DNA of 17,697 nt, taken from the NCBI GenBank assembly GCA_937916355.1, contig CALFTM010000095.1, forward strand, positions 1-17,697, in the 5' to 3' direction. Under the pieces are notes generated by a model. It had not been told where the DNA came from. It was given only the letters and a program-made list of their open reading frames with translations, and did no database searches. Made by a program: the position numbers and the translations under genes. Origin of the DNA: an uncultured Bacteroidales bacterium. Lineage in GTDB: Bacteria > Bacteroidota > Bacteroidia > Bacteroidales > Paludibacteraceae. This document shows, one piece after another, positions 1-5,756 of this stretch (position 1 is its first letter; each line of letters opens with the position of its first letter).

Positions 1-103
1 CTTTTGCCCCTTCCTTCATTTCGACTGTCAGGTATTTGGATTCGGCATGGATGCCCAAAGCTAAACACACAAGCGACAGCGCGGTAATGGTTCTTTTAAA
101 CAT
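1..103 (-). CDS. 5' end of a secreted protein gene (partial, runs off left edge)
   Basis: Only the first 34 codons are in the window. They start with ATG at 103 and read a typical Sec signal peptide: a basic start (MFKR), a hydrophobic stretch (ITALSLVCLALGI) and a small-residue cleavage region (HAES). The mature start, SKYLTVEMKEGAK, resembles the N-terminus of many Bacteroidota secreted or type IX-sorted proteins, but this is only a resemblance and no domain is visible. The gene lies behind an unusually long leader (see 143-270 and the promoter at 386-413). Function unknown. Confidence 0.6.
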   Translation of the reverse strand, partial: MFKRTITALSLVCLALGIHAESKYLTVEMKEGAK

Positions 104-142
104 TGTTATTAGTATTAATTGTAAATTCTTTTCGTTAGGCAT

Positions 143-270
143 AAAAAAAGCGTGAAACTCTGCTTTTCTTGCTCGCTCCATGGTTAGTGACTGTAGGAAT
201 TGCCTATCTTGTCGAAACAAACAATGCGCGACCTACTCTGGTATTTATAACTCACCCACGGTAATTCACG
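143..270 (-). ncRNA. Candidate structured leader or small RNA ending in a T-run
   Basis: Read on the minus strand, nested complementary segments close around each other: CGTGAA (270-265) with TTCACG (156-151), GTGA (255-252) with TCAC (190-187), GTAG (236-233) with CTAC (196-193), and GTCG (232-229) with CGAC (214-211). The outermost helix is followed within one base by seven T (149-143), as in an intrinsic terminator or attenuator. The element lies between a good promoter and the start of the secreted-protein gene at 103. I do not recognise it as a known riboswitch. The individual helices are short (4-6 bp), so folding is inference. Confidence 0.35.
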
Positions 271-385
271 TTACTTTGTTTTTAATAAGATTATGAAATT
301 TTTCTACGATTTCAAACCGTCAAAAACAAAAGCGTATTATATGCCTTTTAATATGTCAATTCTGTAATTAAACGTTACGGACGCG

Positions 386-413
386 CAAATTTAAGCATAA
401 TATTTATAAATCA
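386..413 (-). promoter_or_regulatory. Predicted Bacteroidota-type promoter for the leftmost gene
   Basis: On the minus strand TAAATTTG (393-386) fits the -7 consensus TAnnTTTG, with TTTG about 18 bases upstream. Transcription would begin near 380, giving the gene at 103 a leader of roughly 275 bases, which is long for this group and contains the foldable element at 143-270. Confidence 0.4.
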
Positions 414-576
414 AATCGCAAAGAATTAGAAAAAGTTATTAACAGGGCTAAGGTGTTTATTTGTAAGATTTTGTAGTTTTTAAAAAAAAGACCTGATTAA
501 GCAATTCAAATGTGATTGTTCTTTCTCTCTGAAGGAAACTCAGCGCACTTATCTTACATTTGATGAGGTAAAACAA

Positions 577-1065
577 ATGGTTGCTGTAATGGATGAGACG
601 AAAGATAGAGAACGTGCATTCGTCTTTTCTTGTCTTACTGGGTTGCGATTCTCTGATGTGAAACGTTTGAAGTGGGGACAAGTGATCTCGTTTGGTAACT
701 TTACGAGAATTGAGTTCACACAAAAGAAAACCAATGGTGTCGAGTATATTGACATATCCTCGCAAGCAGTAAAATTTATGGGTGATAGGGGAGGTGATGA
801 CGAGTGTGTTTTTAAATTGAAGGAAAAGAGTTGTACTTATTTGGAATTGAAGAGCTGGTTGGATAGGGCCGGGATCAACAAGCATGTTTCATTCCACTCT
901 GCAAGGCACTCCTTTGCTGTGATGCTGTTGGATTTAGGGACGGATATTTACACGGTGTCAAAATTGCTGGGGCATAGAGAACTCTCCACCACACAAGTTT
1001 ATGCGAAGATCCTCGACAAGAATAAACAGGCGGCAGTGGAGTCTATTCCGGACGTGTTCGGATGA
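577..1065 (+). CDS. Tyrosine recombinase/integrase, catalytic domain only (5'-truncated remnant)
   Basis: This encodes the C-terminal catalytic domain of a phage-integrase-family tyrosine recombinase, which cuts and rejoins DNA through a 3'-phosphotyrosine. All active-site elements are visible: Arg in TGLRFSDV, Lys in TQKKT, His-x-x-Arg in HSARHSF, His in LGHREL and the Tyr nucleophile in TQVYAKI. The N-terminal arm and core-binding domains are absent. Integrase-like sequence (QRTYLTFDEVKQ) continues in frame upstream of the ATG to about 490, then meets an in-frame stop at 481. This makes it a decayed 5'-truncated gene rather than a naturally short protein. A mobile element probably once ended here. 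It converges on the Fic gene, with 7 bases between the stops. Recombination activity without the core-binding domain is unlikely. Confidence 0.8.
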   Translation: MVAVMDETKDRERAFVFSCLTGLRFSDVKRLKWGQVISFGNFTRIEFTQKKTNGVEYIDISSQAVKFMGDRGGDDECVFKLKEKSCTYLELKSWLDRAGINKHVSFHSARHSFAVMLLDLGTDIYTVSKLLGHRELSTTQVYAKILDKNKQAAVESIPDVFG

Positions 1066-1072
1066 TTGTGTT

Positions 1073-1960
1073 TCAGTGTTTTATTTTGAAGTATTTCAGA
1101 ACCTCTTTGTAATTGTCTTGAGCGGTGAGGCAGGTGTCTATTAAATAGCCTTTTATTCTGTTCCATTCATGAAGTCCCCGATAGTAAAACATTTTTATTT
1201 CATCTGTTATGATGAATGGAACTATTCTGTTTGCCAAACACTCCTTAAACATGATGAGTCTGCCAACCCTGCCATTCCCATCTTGAAATGGGTGGATAGA
1301 CTCAAACTTCTGATGAAAGTCTAAGATGTCCTCAAGTAGTATCTTCTTTTTGCTTTTGTAAGATTTGAGCAGAGATTTGATTTCCCTTGATACTTTGTTT
1401 GGAGGAGTTGTCTCTGAGCCTCCTACTTCATTGGGCAGTTTTTTATATTCACCCACTGCAAACCACTCTTTGGCAGCGTCCGAAGTTCCTGATTTTAGTA
1501 TAGAGTGAATCTGCTTTATCATGCTTTCTGTCAAAGGTTCTTCTGCATACTCTATGATGAAATCAATGCAGCGAAAGTGGTTTGTTGTTTCGATTATATC
1601 ATCCACGTTTATAGCTTCAGATGTGATCCCGATTGTGTTTGTTTCAAATATGTAGCGGGTTTGTTCTTTGCTTAATTTGCTTCCTTCTATATGGTTGGAG
1701 TTGTAGGTCAATTCTATTTGTGTGCGATGGTATATTCCACCTTTGGTTTTATTAGTCATTTCTGCTCTTAGCCTCTTTAGCAGAGGGCTTGTTTCTTTTT
1801 TTGCGTTTTTCCTCTTTGGCAGTGGAGAGTCCTTTGGGATATTCCATGTTTTGCCAGTGAGTTTTGCTCCTTGCATTATTCCTTGTGAACAATAATTTCT
1901 CACTGTTCGTTCTGATAGTCCGTGTGTCTCTGCGTATTCCTTTACTGAAATATACTCCAT
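1073..1960 (-). CDS. Fic-family protein with N-terminal helix-turn-helix (class II, self-inhibited type)
   Basis: Fic enzymes usually transfer AMP from ATP to a hydroxyl side chain of a target protein. The 295-residue product has the full catalytic motif HPFQDGNGRVGR (223-234) with His223. A target-binding flap region lies near 169-187 and a Ser-x-x-x-Glu-Gly inhibitory motif (SNHIEG, 88-93) precedes the Fic core, which marks a class II, self-inhibited Fic. Residues 1-45 look like a MerR/excisionase-type helix-turn-helix (SVKEYAETHGLSERTVRNY). The ATG at 1960 is chosen because the promoter at 1982-2014 excludes the longer reading frame that begins at 2065. A dyad in that promoter suggests autoregulation. 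Targets are unknown. It sits beside a recombinase remnant and an antitoxin-like gene, which suits an accessory region. Confidence 0.88.
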   Translation of the reverse strand: MEYISVKEYAETHGLSERTVRNYCSQGIMQGAKLTGKTWNIPKDSPLPKRKNAKKETSPLLKRLRAEMTNKTKGGIYHRTQIELTYNSNHIEGSKLSKEQTRYIFETNTIGITSEAINVDDIIETTNHFRCIDFIIEYAEEPLTESMIKQIHSILKSGTSDAAKEWFAVGEYKKLPNEVGGSETTPPNKVSREIKSLLKSYKSKKKILLEDILDFHQKFESIHPFQDGNGRVGRLIMFKECLANRIVPFIITDEIKMFYYRGLHEWNRIKGYLIDTCLTAQDNYKEVLKYFKIKH

Positions 1961-1970
1961 GTCAAAAAGT

Positions 1971-2096
1971 TTAATTTGTCGCAAAGATAGTTTTTTCTTG
2001 CCGATAACGGCAAAAAAAGAGGGTGTAAAAAAGTTTTTGTGTCGTTTTTTTGCCGATAACCTCACACTTCCGGAACTCCGAACAGTTCTCTTTCAT
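1971..2096 (-). CDS. Possible 41-residue ORF between antitoxin-like gene and Fic
   Basis: An ATG at 2096, five bases after the stop of the antitoxin-like ORF, opens a 41-codon frame (MKENCSEFRKCEVIGKK...) that ends at 1971, eleven bases before the Fic start. The position resembles where a toxin gene would sit, but the product matches no toxin family I know. The frame runs through the Fic promoter and dyad, so it may be an accidental ORF or a gene remnant. Confidence 0.15.
   Translation of the reverse strand: MKENCSEFRKCEVIGKKTTQKLFYTLFFCRYRQEKTIFATN
1982..2014 (-). promoter_or_regulatory. Fic promoter with embedded dyad operator
   Basis: On the minus strand TTTG (2014-2011), a 21-base spacer and TATCTTTG (1989-1982) form a Bacteroidota-type promoter whose start would lie about 15-20 bases before the Fic ATG. 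A perfect dyad TTGCCG-ATAA-CGGCAA (1998-2013) fills the -33 side of the spacer. The half-site TGCCGATAAC recurs at 2051-2060, 52 bases further upstream. This arrangement suggests a repressor site, plausibly bound by the Fic protein's own N-terminal HTH (inference). Confidence 0.6.
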
Positions 2097-2101
2097 GTCC
2101 G

Positions 2102-2320
2102 CTATTCAAGTAATTTCATCAAATCCTCAGCTTTTCCCACCTTCCCCAAATCCTTGCCCTTTTCGGCATCACGCATCGCCTGTAGGGTTTCTTCATTTGG
2201 TGTCTTTTTTAGTTTTTCCATCAGTTCCTTTGCTTTCTCTATCTTTTCTATTCGATCCCGGATTAAACGATGAGGAAGACGACTGTTGGAACTGATCAGA
2301 GTTTGAAGTGTGGTAATCAT
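2102..2320 (-). CDS. Small antitoxin-like protein (RelB/DinJ-type C-terminal motif), no obvious toxin
   Basis: The 72-residue product starting at ATG 2320 is highly charged and probably helical (IRDRIEKIEKAKELMEKLKK). It ends in PNEETLQAMRDAEKGKDLGKVGKAEDLMKLLE. The element (N)-x-ET-x-x-AM-x-(D/E)A-x-x-G followed by DLMK-L is typical of the toxin-binding tail of RelB/DinJ-like antitoxins. The usual ribbon-helix-helix DNA-binding N-terminus is not evident. A longer frame starts at 2383, but that codon lies inside a strong terminator hairpin, so the start at 2320 is preferred. No RelE/YoeB-like toxin follows. The gene is either an orphan antitoxin or a remnant. The family call rests on motif resemblance only. 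Confidence 0.45.
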   Translation of the reverse strand: MITTLQTLISSNSRLPHRLIRDRIEKIEKAKELMEKLKKTPNEETLQAMRDAEKGKDLGKVGKAEDLMKLLE

Positions 2321-2349
2321 ATCTTTATTGTTGATTACTTTTTGAGAGC

Positions 2350-2389
2350 AAAAAAATGGGACGCACATTTCCGTGCATCCCATTTTTTA
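2350..2389. terminator. Strong bidirectional intrinsic terminator
   Basis: AAAAAATGGGA (2351-2361) pairs with TCCCATTTTTT (2378-2388); after one mismatch the helix continues with GCAC (2363-2366) and GTGC (2373-2376) around a 6-base loop. The A- and T-runs flanking the GC core let it work in both directions. On minus it directly follows the stop of the 43-residue ORF (2387-2389). Confidence 0.85.
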
Positions 2390-2518
2390 TATTTCATGGA
2401 AGAGGTTTTTCCTTCTATATACCTTCATGATGCAAAACACCAATGGCTTAGGCACATTGCTGTATGTCGATTTACTATTTGAAATCATAAATTCTGCTTC
2501 GGGTGCTTTTGAATTCAT
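2387..2518 (-). CDS. Candidate small protein of 43 residues
   Basis: An ATG at 2518 opens a 43-codon frame (MNSKAPEAEFMISNSKS...KPLVFCIMKVYRRKNLFHEI) whose stop codon lies at the base of the terminator at 2350-2389. An ORF ending exactly where a strong hairpin begins is a mark of a real short gene. There is no clear TAnnTTTG promoter within 100 bases upstream, though the DNA is AT-rich. No signal peptide or membrane helix stands out, and the C-terminus is basic. Function unknown; an untranslated small RNA is the alternative. Confidence 0.35.
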   Translation of the reverse strand: MNSKAPEAEFMISNSKSTYSNVPKPLVFCIMKVYRRKNLFHEI

Positions 2519-2597
2519 CTTTTAGAGATAAGTTATCTTCGATAATCTTAAAAAAATATAAAAAAAGGTTTGTTTTCAAAAAAATAGTAAAAAATAC

Positions 2598-2628
2598 TTG
2601 TGTAATTATGTTTTATAACATATCTTTG
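2598..2628 (+). promoter_or_regulatory. Near-consensus promoter for a short transcript
   Basis: TTG (2598-2600), a 20-base spacer and TATCTTTG (2621-2628) match the Bacteroidota -33/-7 consensus very well. Transcription would start near 2634, in front of a 19-codon ORF, and stop at the hairpin at 2781-2817. The transcript would be about 180 bases long. Confidence 0.65.
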
Positions 2629-2672
2629 CAATACAATTTTAAAACAGAAGTTTAATTAAAAAAATAGATAAA

Positions 2673-2732
2673 ATGGTTTGTATTAACATGCTCATCTATG
2701 CAATTTTAAAGAAGTACGCTCCTAAGTTCTAA
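2673..2732 (+). CDS. Candidate 19-residue peptide gene with own promoter and terminator
   Basis: ATG at 2673 opens a 19-codon frame reading MVCINMLIYAILKKYAPKF, about 40 bases downstream of the predicted transcription start, in an A-rich context typical of Bacteroidota translation starts. The first 12 residues are hydrophobic and the tail is basic, as in small membrane-active or membrane-anchored peptides. It is the first ATG of an isolated transcript bounded by a near-consensus promoter (2598-2628) and a perfect 10-bp terminator (2781-2817), with no larger gene in the unit. It could be a small peptide, a leader peptide or an sRNA with a chance ORF. I know of no family for it. Confidence 0.4.
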   Translation: MVCINMLIYAILKKYAPKF

Positions 2733-2780
2733 AGAAGGGTCTTCTGTCTTTGCATTCCCACTAAAAAGTTATTAATTATT

Positions 2781-2817
2781 ACGCATTCGAAAAATCCTCG
2801 AATGCGTTGTTGTTTTT
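2781..2817 (+). terminator. Intrinsic terminator of the short transcript
   Basis: ACGCATTCGA (2781-2790) and TCGAATGCGT (2798-2807) form a perfect 10-bp stem with a 7-base loop, followed by a T-rich tail TGTTGTTTTT (2808-2817). It ends the unit begun at 2598. Confidence 0.85.
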
Positions 2818-2845
2818 ATACGCTATGTCAAATTAAATTTAGGGG

Positions 2846-2876
2846 AATAAAAAAGGGAGCTTTTTTTACGCTCCCT
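2846..2876 (-). terminator. Intrinsic terminator of the membrane-protein gene
   Basis: On the minus strand AGGGAGC (2876-2870) pairs with GCTCCCT (2860-2854), followed by TTTTTTATT. The stop codon of the upstream gene (2868-2866) lies in the loop, so termination is coupled to the very end of the coding sequence. Confidence 0.75.
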
Positions 2877-3294
2877 CGTTTGTCTGTTCTGTATTATTCT
2901 GTTTTTCGGATGTCTCCGTGGAAATTTTTTCTGGTTGGCAGAAGAATGTGATCAGTACCCACGCCATCAACATACATAAGAATATGGAGGAAGTTGGCAC
3001 TAAGTAGTAGGTGATCTCGTTGAAATAGAGGACGCAGGAAGATGCTACCAAAAGAATAATGTTCCATTTCATCAGTTTTTCTTCCTTATTTTCGTTCTTT
3101 ATTTTATTTCTATACCATATAAGGATGGGGATTGATAGCGTCAAAAGCATTGAGATGGTTTGCGTGTAGACCAGTTCGTTTGAACTGGCGGTTTTTGATT
3201 CAACGACGAGATATAAAACAATGATGGATAGGGTATTTACGATAGAAAAAATCAGATGGAGTTTTTTTGAAAGTGGAAAATTCAATTTTTGCAT
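2866..3294 (-). CDS. Small four-helix membrane protein of unknown function
   Basis: The 142-residue product starting at ATG 3294 (MQKLNFPLSKK) has four hydrophobic stretches at about 14-31, 45-61, 77-91 and 101-118. It ends in a polar, Glu/Gln/Asn/Thr-rich tail (ISTETSEKQNNTEQTNEGA) probably outside the membrane. Basic residues (RNKIKNENKEEKLMKW) between helices 2 and 3 suggest a cytoplasmic loop there. The frame stays open upstream to 3384, but that start sits at the predicted -7 element (3382-3389) and the extra residues are not helix-like, so the inner ATG is preferred. It follows recR with about 105 bases between, including a 12-bp inverted repeat. I recognise no family. Confidence 0.65.
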   Translation of the reverse strand: MQKLNFPLSKKLHLIFSIVNTLSIIVLYLVVESKTASSNELVYTQTISMLLTLSIPILIWYRNKIKNENKEEKLMKWNIILLVASSCVLYFNEITYYLVPTSSIFLCMLMAWVLITFFCQPEKISTETSEKQNNTEQTNEGA

Positions 3295-3340
3295 GATAAA
3301 AATTATGAAATTATGATATGATAGGTCGAGTTGTTTTATC

Positions 3341-3378
3341 TTCAACGAAAAACCGACCAGAACAAATTTTTCGTTGAA
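3341..3378. repeat. Perfect 12-bp inverted repeat (hairpin) between recR and the membrane-protein gene
   Basis: TTCAACGAAAAA (3341-3352) and TTTTTCGTTGAA (3367-3378) are exact inverted copies with a 14-base loop. On minus the hairpin lies 22 bases after the recR stop and just past a possible -7 element TACTTTTG (3389-3382). It could be the recR terminator, which has internal T-runs, or a hairpin in the leader of the next gene. Confidence 0.6.
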
Positions 3379-3400
3379 TTGCAAAAGTAGTGAAATTTTT

Positions 3401-4021
3401 TTAATTCACGATGTAGGGCACACGGTTGACGATAGACCTCCCTAATGTTATCTCATCAGCATATTCCAGTTCGTCTCCGATGGATACGCCTCTTGCGATG
3501 GTGCTAAGACTGACATTGAAAGGGGAGAGCCTTTTGTAGAGGTAAAAATTGGTTGTATCGCCCTCCATTGTCGGACTTAAAGCGAGGATGATCTCTTTGA
3601 TATTACCATTTCCGACTCTTTCTACCAGATAGTCGATGCTCAGGTCGGATGGACCGATACCTTGCATGGGTGAGATTACGCCGCCCAAAACGTGATAAAG
3701 ACCTTTGAACTGCTGGGTGTTCTCGATGGAGATTACGTCGTTGATGTTTTCCACTACGCAGATAGTGCTACCGTCCCTGCTTTCATCCGCACAGATATGG
3801 CATATTTCAGTGTCCGAGATATTTCTGCACACATTACAATATCGGATTTCGTTTCTCATTTTGATGAAGGCATTTCCGAAACACTCGACATCCTCCTTGC
3901 TTTGTCGTAAAAGATGGAGGGCGAGTCGAAGGGCGGTTTTTTTTCCGATGCCCGGTAGTTTGGCGAACTCCTTTGTGGCGTTGTCCAGCAGAGAGGACGA
4001 ATATGAGGATTGATTATTCAT
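3401..4021 (-). CDS. recR: Recombination mediator protein RecR
   Basis: RecR works with RecO (and RecF) to load RecA onto gapped single-stranded DNA. The 206-residue product has the full family layout: a helix-hairpin-helix (LPGIGKKTALRLALHLL, 22-38), a four-cysteine zinc site (Cys62, Cys65, Cys74, Cys77 in CNVC...CHIC), a Toprim fold starting at STICVVEN (about 85) and the conserved GGVISPMQGIGPSDL segment (near 112-126). Length is normal. The HSDR_N-type gene ends 7 bases before the recR ATG, so the two are probably co-transcribed from the promoter at 4551-4584. Nothing is missing or unusual. Confidence 0.97.
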   Translation of the reverse strand: MNNQSSYSSSLLDNATKEFAKLPGIGKKTALRLALHLLRQSKEDVECFGNAFIKMRNEIRYCNVCRNISDTEICHICADESRDGSTICVVENINDVISIENTQQFKGLYHVLGGVISPMQGIGPSDLSIDYLVERVGNGNIKEIILALSPTMEGDTTNFYLYKRLSPFNVSLSTIARGVSIGDELEYADEITLGRSIVNRVPYIVN

Positions 4022-4028
4022 GAAATAT

Positions 4029-4499
4029 TTATTTTTCTAAACCTAATTCCAAATAGTCGGGAATCTCCCGATAAAAAAAATATCTTTTTTGTTGATAGTC
4101 GATTTTACAGCAATAATGTTCCCGTCCGTTGGAGACAATCAGCAGCGGAACGTTCAATTTTAGATTGTAAGTGGCGATTTGATCGAATACTTTTTGGGTG
4201 ATTTGCACGTTGGGGGCTTTATATTCCACAATCATGAAAGGCTTCAAATTCCTGTCGTAAATCACCGTATCGCATCTTTTTTTCATTTTGTTTATCTCCA
4301 CTGCGATCTCGTTTGCAATGAGGGAAGCGGGGTAGTGTTTCTCGTTGATGAGGAACGTGACCATATTTTGGCGCACCCACTCCTCAGGGGTGAGAGGTAC
4401 GAATTTTTTTCTGCAACCATCATAAATCACATTTTTTTCGCCTTCCACCCTTATTTTGAAATCATACCGAGGAAAATTCAATTCAACCATCTCTTTCAT
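4029..4499 (-). CDS. Type I restriction enzyme R-protein N-terminal-domain protein (HSDR_N-type PD-(D/E)xK)
   Basis: The 156-residue product (start MKEMVELNFPRYDF at 4499) is a stand-alone domain of the HSDR_N_2 type, frequent in Bacteroidota and here not attached to a helicase. The nuclease-fold residues are visible: Asp77 in CDTVIYD and Glu92-x-Lys94 in MIVEYKAP, then Gln-rich helix QKVFDQIATYN. In complete HsdR proteins this domain cuts DNA; the role of the isolated form is not established. A longer frame opens at 4553, but that ATG sits at the promoter -7 element (4551-4558), so 4499 is chosen. It is the first gene of a pair with recR, hinting at DNA repair or processing (inference). Confidence 0.8.
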   Translation of the reverse strand: MKEMVELNFPRYDFKIRVEGEKNVIYDGCRKKFVPLTPEEWVRQNMVTFLINEKHYPASLIANEIAVEINKMKKRCDTVIYDRNLKPFMIVEYKAPNVQITQKVFDQIATYNLKLNVPLLIVSNGREHYCCKIDYQQKRYFFYREIPDYLELGLEK

Positions 4500-4550
4500 C
4501 AAGAAGAGTTTTTTACATTTGTTTTGTTTGTCGGAAACATTAAACCTCTG

Positions 4551-4584
4551 CAAAAATAACCAAAAATACCCTATGGGGCAAAAG
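4551..4584 (-). promoter_or_regulatory. Promoter of the HSDR_N-type/recR operon
   Basis: On minus, CTTTTG (4584-4579), a 20-base spacer and TATTTTTG (4558-4551) match the consensus. A second TATTTTTG lies ten bases upstream (4568-4561). Start would be near 4545, some 45 bases before the chosen ATG. Confidence 0.6.
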
Positions 4585-4681
4585 TTTGCTGAAAATTGTG
4601 GGAACTTTCAAGGAGAATTGTTTTTATGTTTTTTTAATATATTTCCCTTTTGAATTTTCTACTCGTTTCATTTCTTTGTTG

Positions 4682-4689
4682 TATATTTG
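4682..4689 (+). promoter_or_regulatory. -7 element upstream of holA
   Basis: TATATTTG fits TAnnTTTG and lies 20 bases before the holA ATG at 4710. No good -33 element is visible at the expected distance. It would drive the plus-strand series from holA to the DUF3108 gene. Confidence 0.45.
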
Positions 4690-4709
4690 TTTAGTTTTAT
4701 TTGTGGAGA

Positions 4710-5741
4710 ATGGCAAAACAGTCGAGTGTTGGATATAGAGAGATTTTGTCGGACTTGAAGTCGAAGAACTACAAGCCCGTCTATTTCCTTTCTGGAGAAG
4801 AACCCTATTTCATAGATCTGATCGCAGACTATATAACGGACAATGTTTTGACGGAGGCTGAAAAAGGTTTTAACCAGTATGTGCATTATGGAAAAGATAC
4901 CAATATTCGTGTGATATTGGAGAATGCGCGTCGTTTTCCAGTCATGGCGGAACATCAAGTGATTATAGTGAAGGAGGCACAAGACTTGGAGCGAAGAGGG
5001 GAGGATGGCGGTTCTTTTGATGCTTTGGTGACCTATCTGCAACAACCTCAGCCCTCTACCATTTTGGTTTTTTGTTACAAGAAAAAGGCTGATGCACGAA
5101 AGAAGTTCGTTTCGGAGATTAAGAGCAAGGGAGTCTTTTTTGTTTCAGAACGTCTTTATGATAGTAATTTGCCTTCTTTTATCCAAGAGTATGTCAGGGA
5201 ACGTAACATCCAGATAGATGACACTGCCGTCCAACTGCTGGCAGACCATATCGGAAACGACCTTCACCGTTTGGTGAATGAGTTGCAGAAGCTTGTTATG
5301 ACCAAGCCCGTTAATATGAGTCGCATCACGGTCGATTTGGTCGAAAAGAATGTTGGAATCAGCAAAGAATTTAATGATTTCGAGCTGAAAAGTGCTATTC
5401 TCAGAAAAGACGTTTACAAAGTTAATTTCATCGCTTTTCATTTAGCACAAATGAAGACTTTTTCGTTAAGTCTTTCAATTTCTGTACTATACGCATATTT
5501 TGCCAATTTAATGGTATATCACTATATGCAAAATAAGAGTCCGGGAAATGTCGCATCAGAATTGCAGGTGAATCCTTATTTCGTGAATGAGTATGTTACA
5601 GGAGCGAAAAATTACAATGCGGTGAAGACCATGCAGGTGATTTCGGTTTTGCGGGAATATGATGCGAAAGTCAAAGGAGTCGGTAGTTCCAGTCCGCAAG
5701 GCGAATTGTTAAAGGAGATGGTATATAAAATCTTACATTGA
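4710..5741 (+). CDS. holA: DNA polymerase III subunit delta
   Basis: HolA is the delta subunit of the clamp loader, which opens the beta clamp. The 343-residue product begins MAKQSSVGYREIL and carries the family's N-terminal signature KPVYFLSGEEPYFIDLIADYI (about 22-42), the strand VIIVKEAQDL, and the central helical lid region with ADHIGNDLHRLVNELQKL. Length matches the family. The ATG at 4710 is preferred over an in-frame codon at 4701 because it sits right after a purine-rich stretch (GTGGAGA) and gives the usual N-terminus. It heads a tight plus-strand series: 15 bases to ysxC. Confidence 0.93.
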   Translation: MAKQSSVGYREILSDLKSKNYKPVYFLSGEEPYFIDLIADYITDNVLTEAEKGFNQYVHYGKDTNIRVILENARRFPVMAEHQVIIVKEAQDLERRGEDGGSFDALVTYLQQPQPSTILVFCYKKKADARKKFVSEIKSKGVFFVSERLYDSNLPSFIQEYVRERNIQIDDTAVQLLADHIGNDLHRLVNELQKLVMTKPVNMSRITVDLVEKNVGISKEFNDFELKSAILRKDVYKVNFIAFHLAQMKTFSLSLSISVLYAYFANLMVYHYMQNKSPGNVASELQVNPYFVNEYVTGAKNYNAVKTMQVISVLREYDAKVKGVGSSSPQGELLKEMVYKILH

Positions 5742-5756
5742 TAAAAAAGAAAAATT

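Noticed and set aside
293..367. 24-codon ORF on plus before the recombinase remnant
   Set aside because: It is short, has no promoter with the right spacing and no terminator, and overlaps the predicted leader of the minus-strand gene.
457..885. 142-codon frame on the minus strand
   Set aside because: It is antisense to the recombinase domain, whose motifs are unmistakable. The product has no recognisable motif and is a shadow.
1961..2065. 35-residue N-terminal extension of the Fic protein
   Set aside because: A full promoter with dyad lies inside it, and the HTH fold starts at the ATG at 1960.
2321..2383. N-terminal extension of the antitoxin-like gene (start at 2383)
   Set aside because: The start codon and first codons lie inside a strong terminator hairpin, and the extra residues (MGCTEMCVPFFCS) are the translation of that hairpin.
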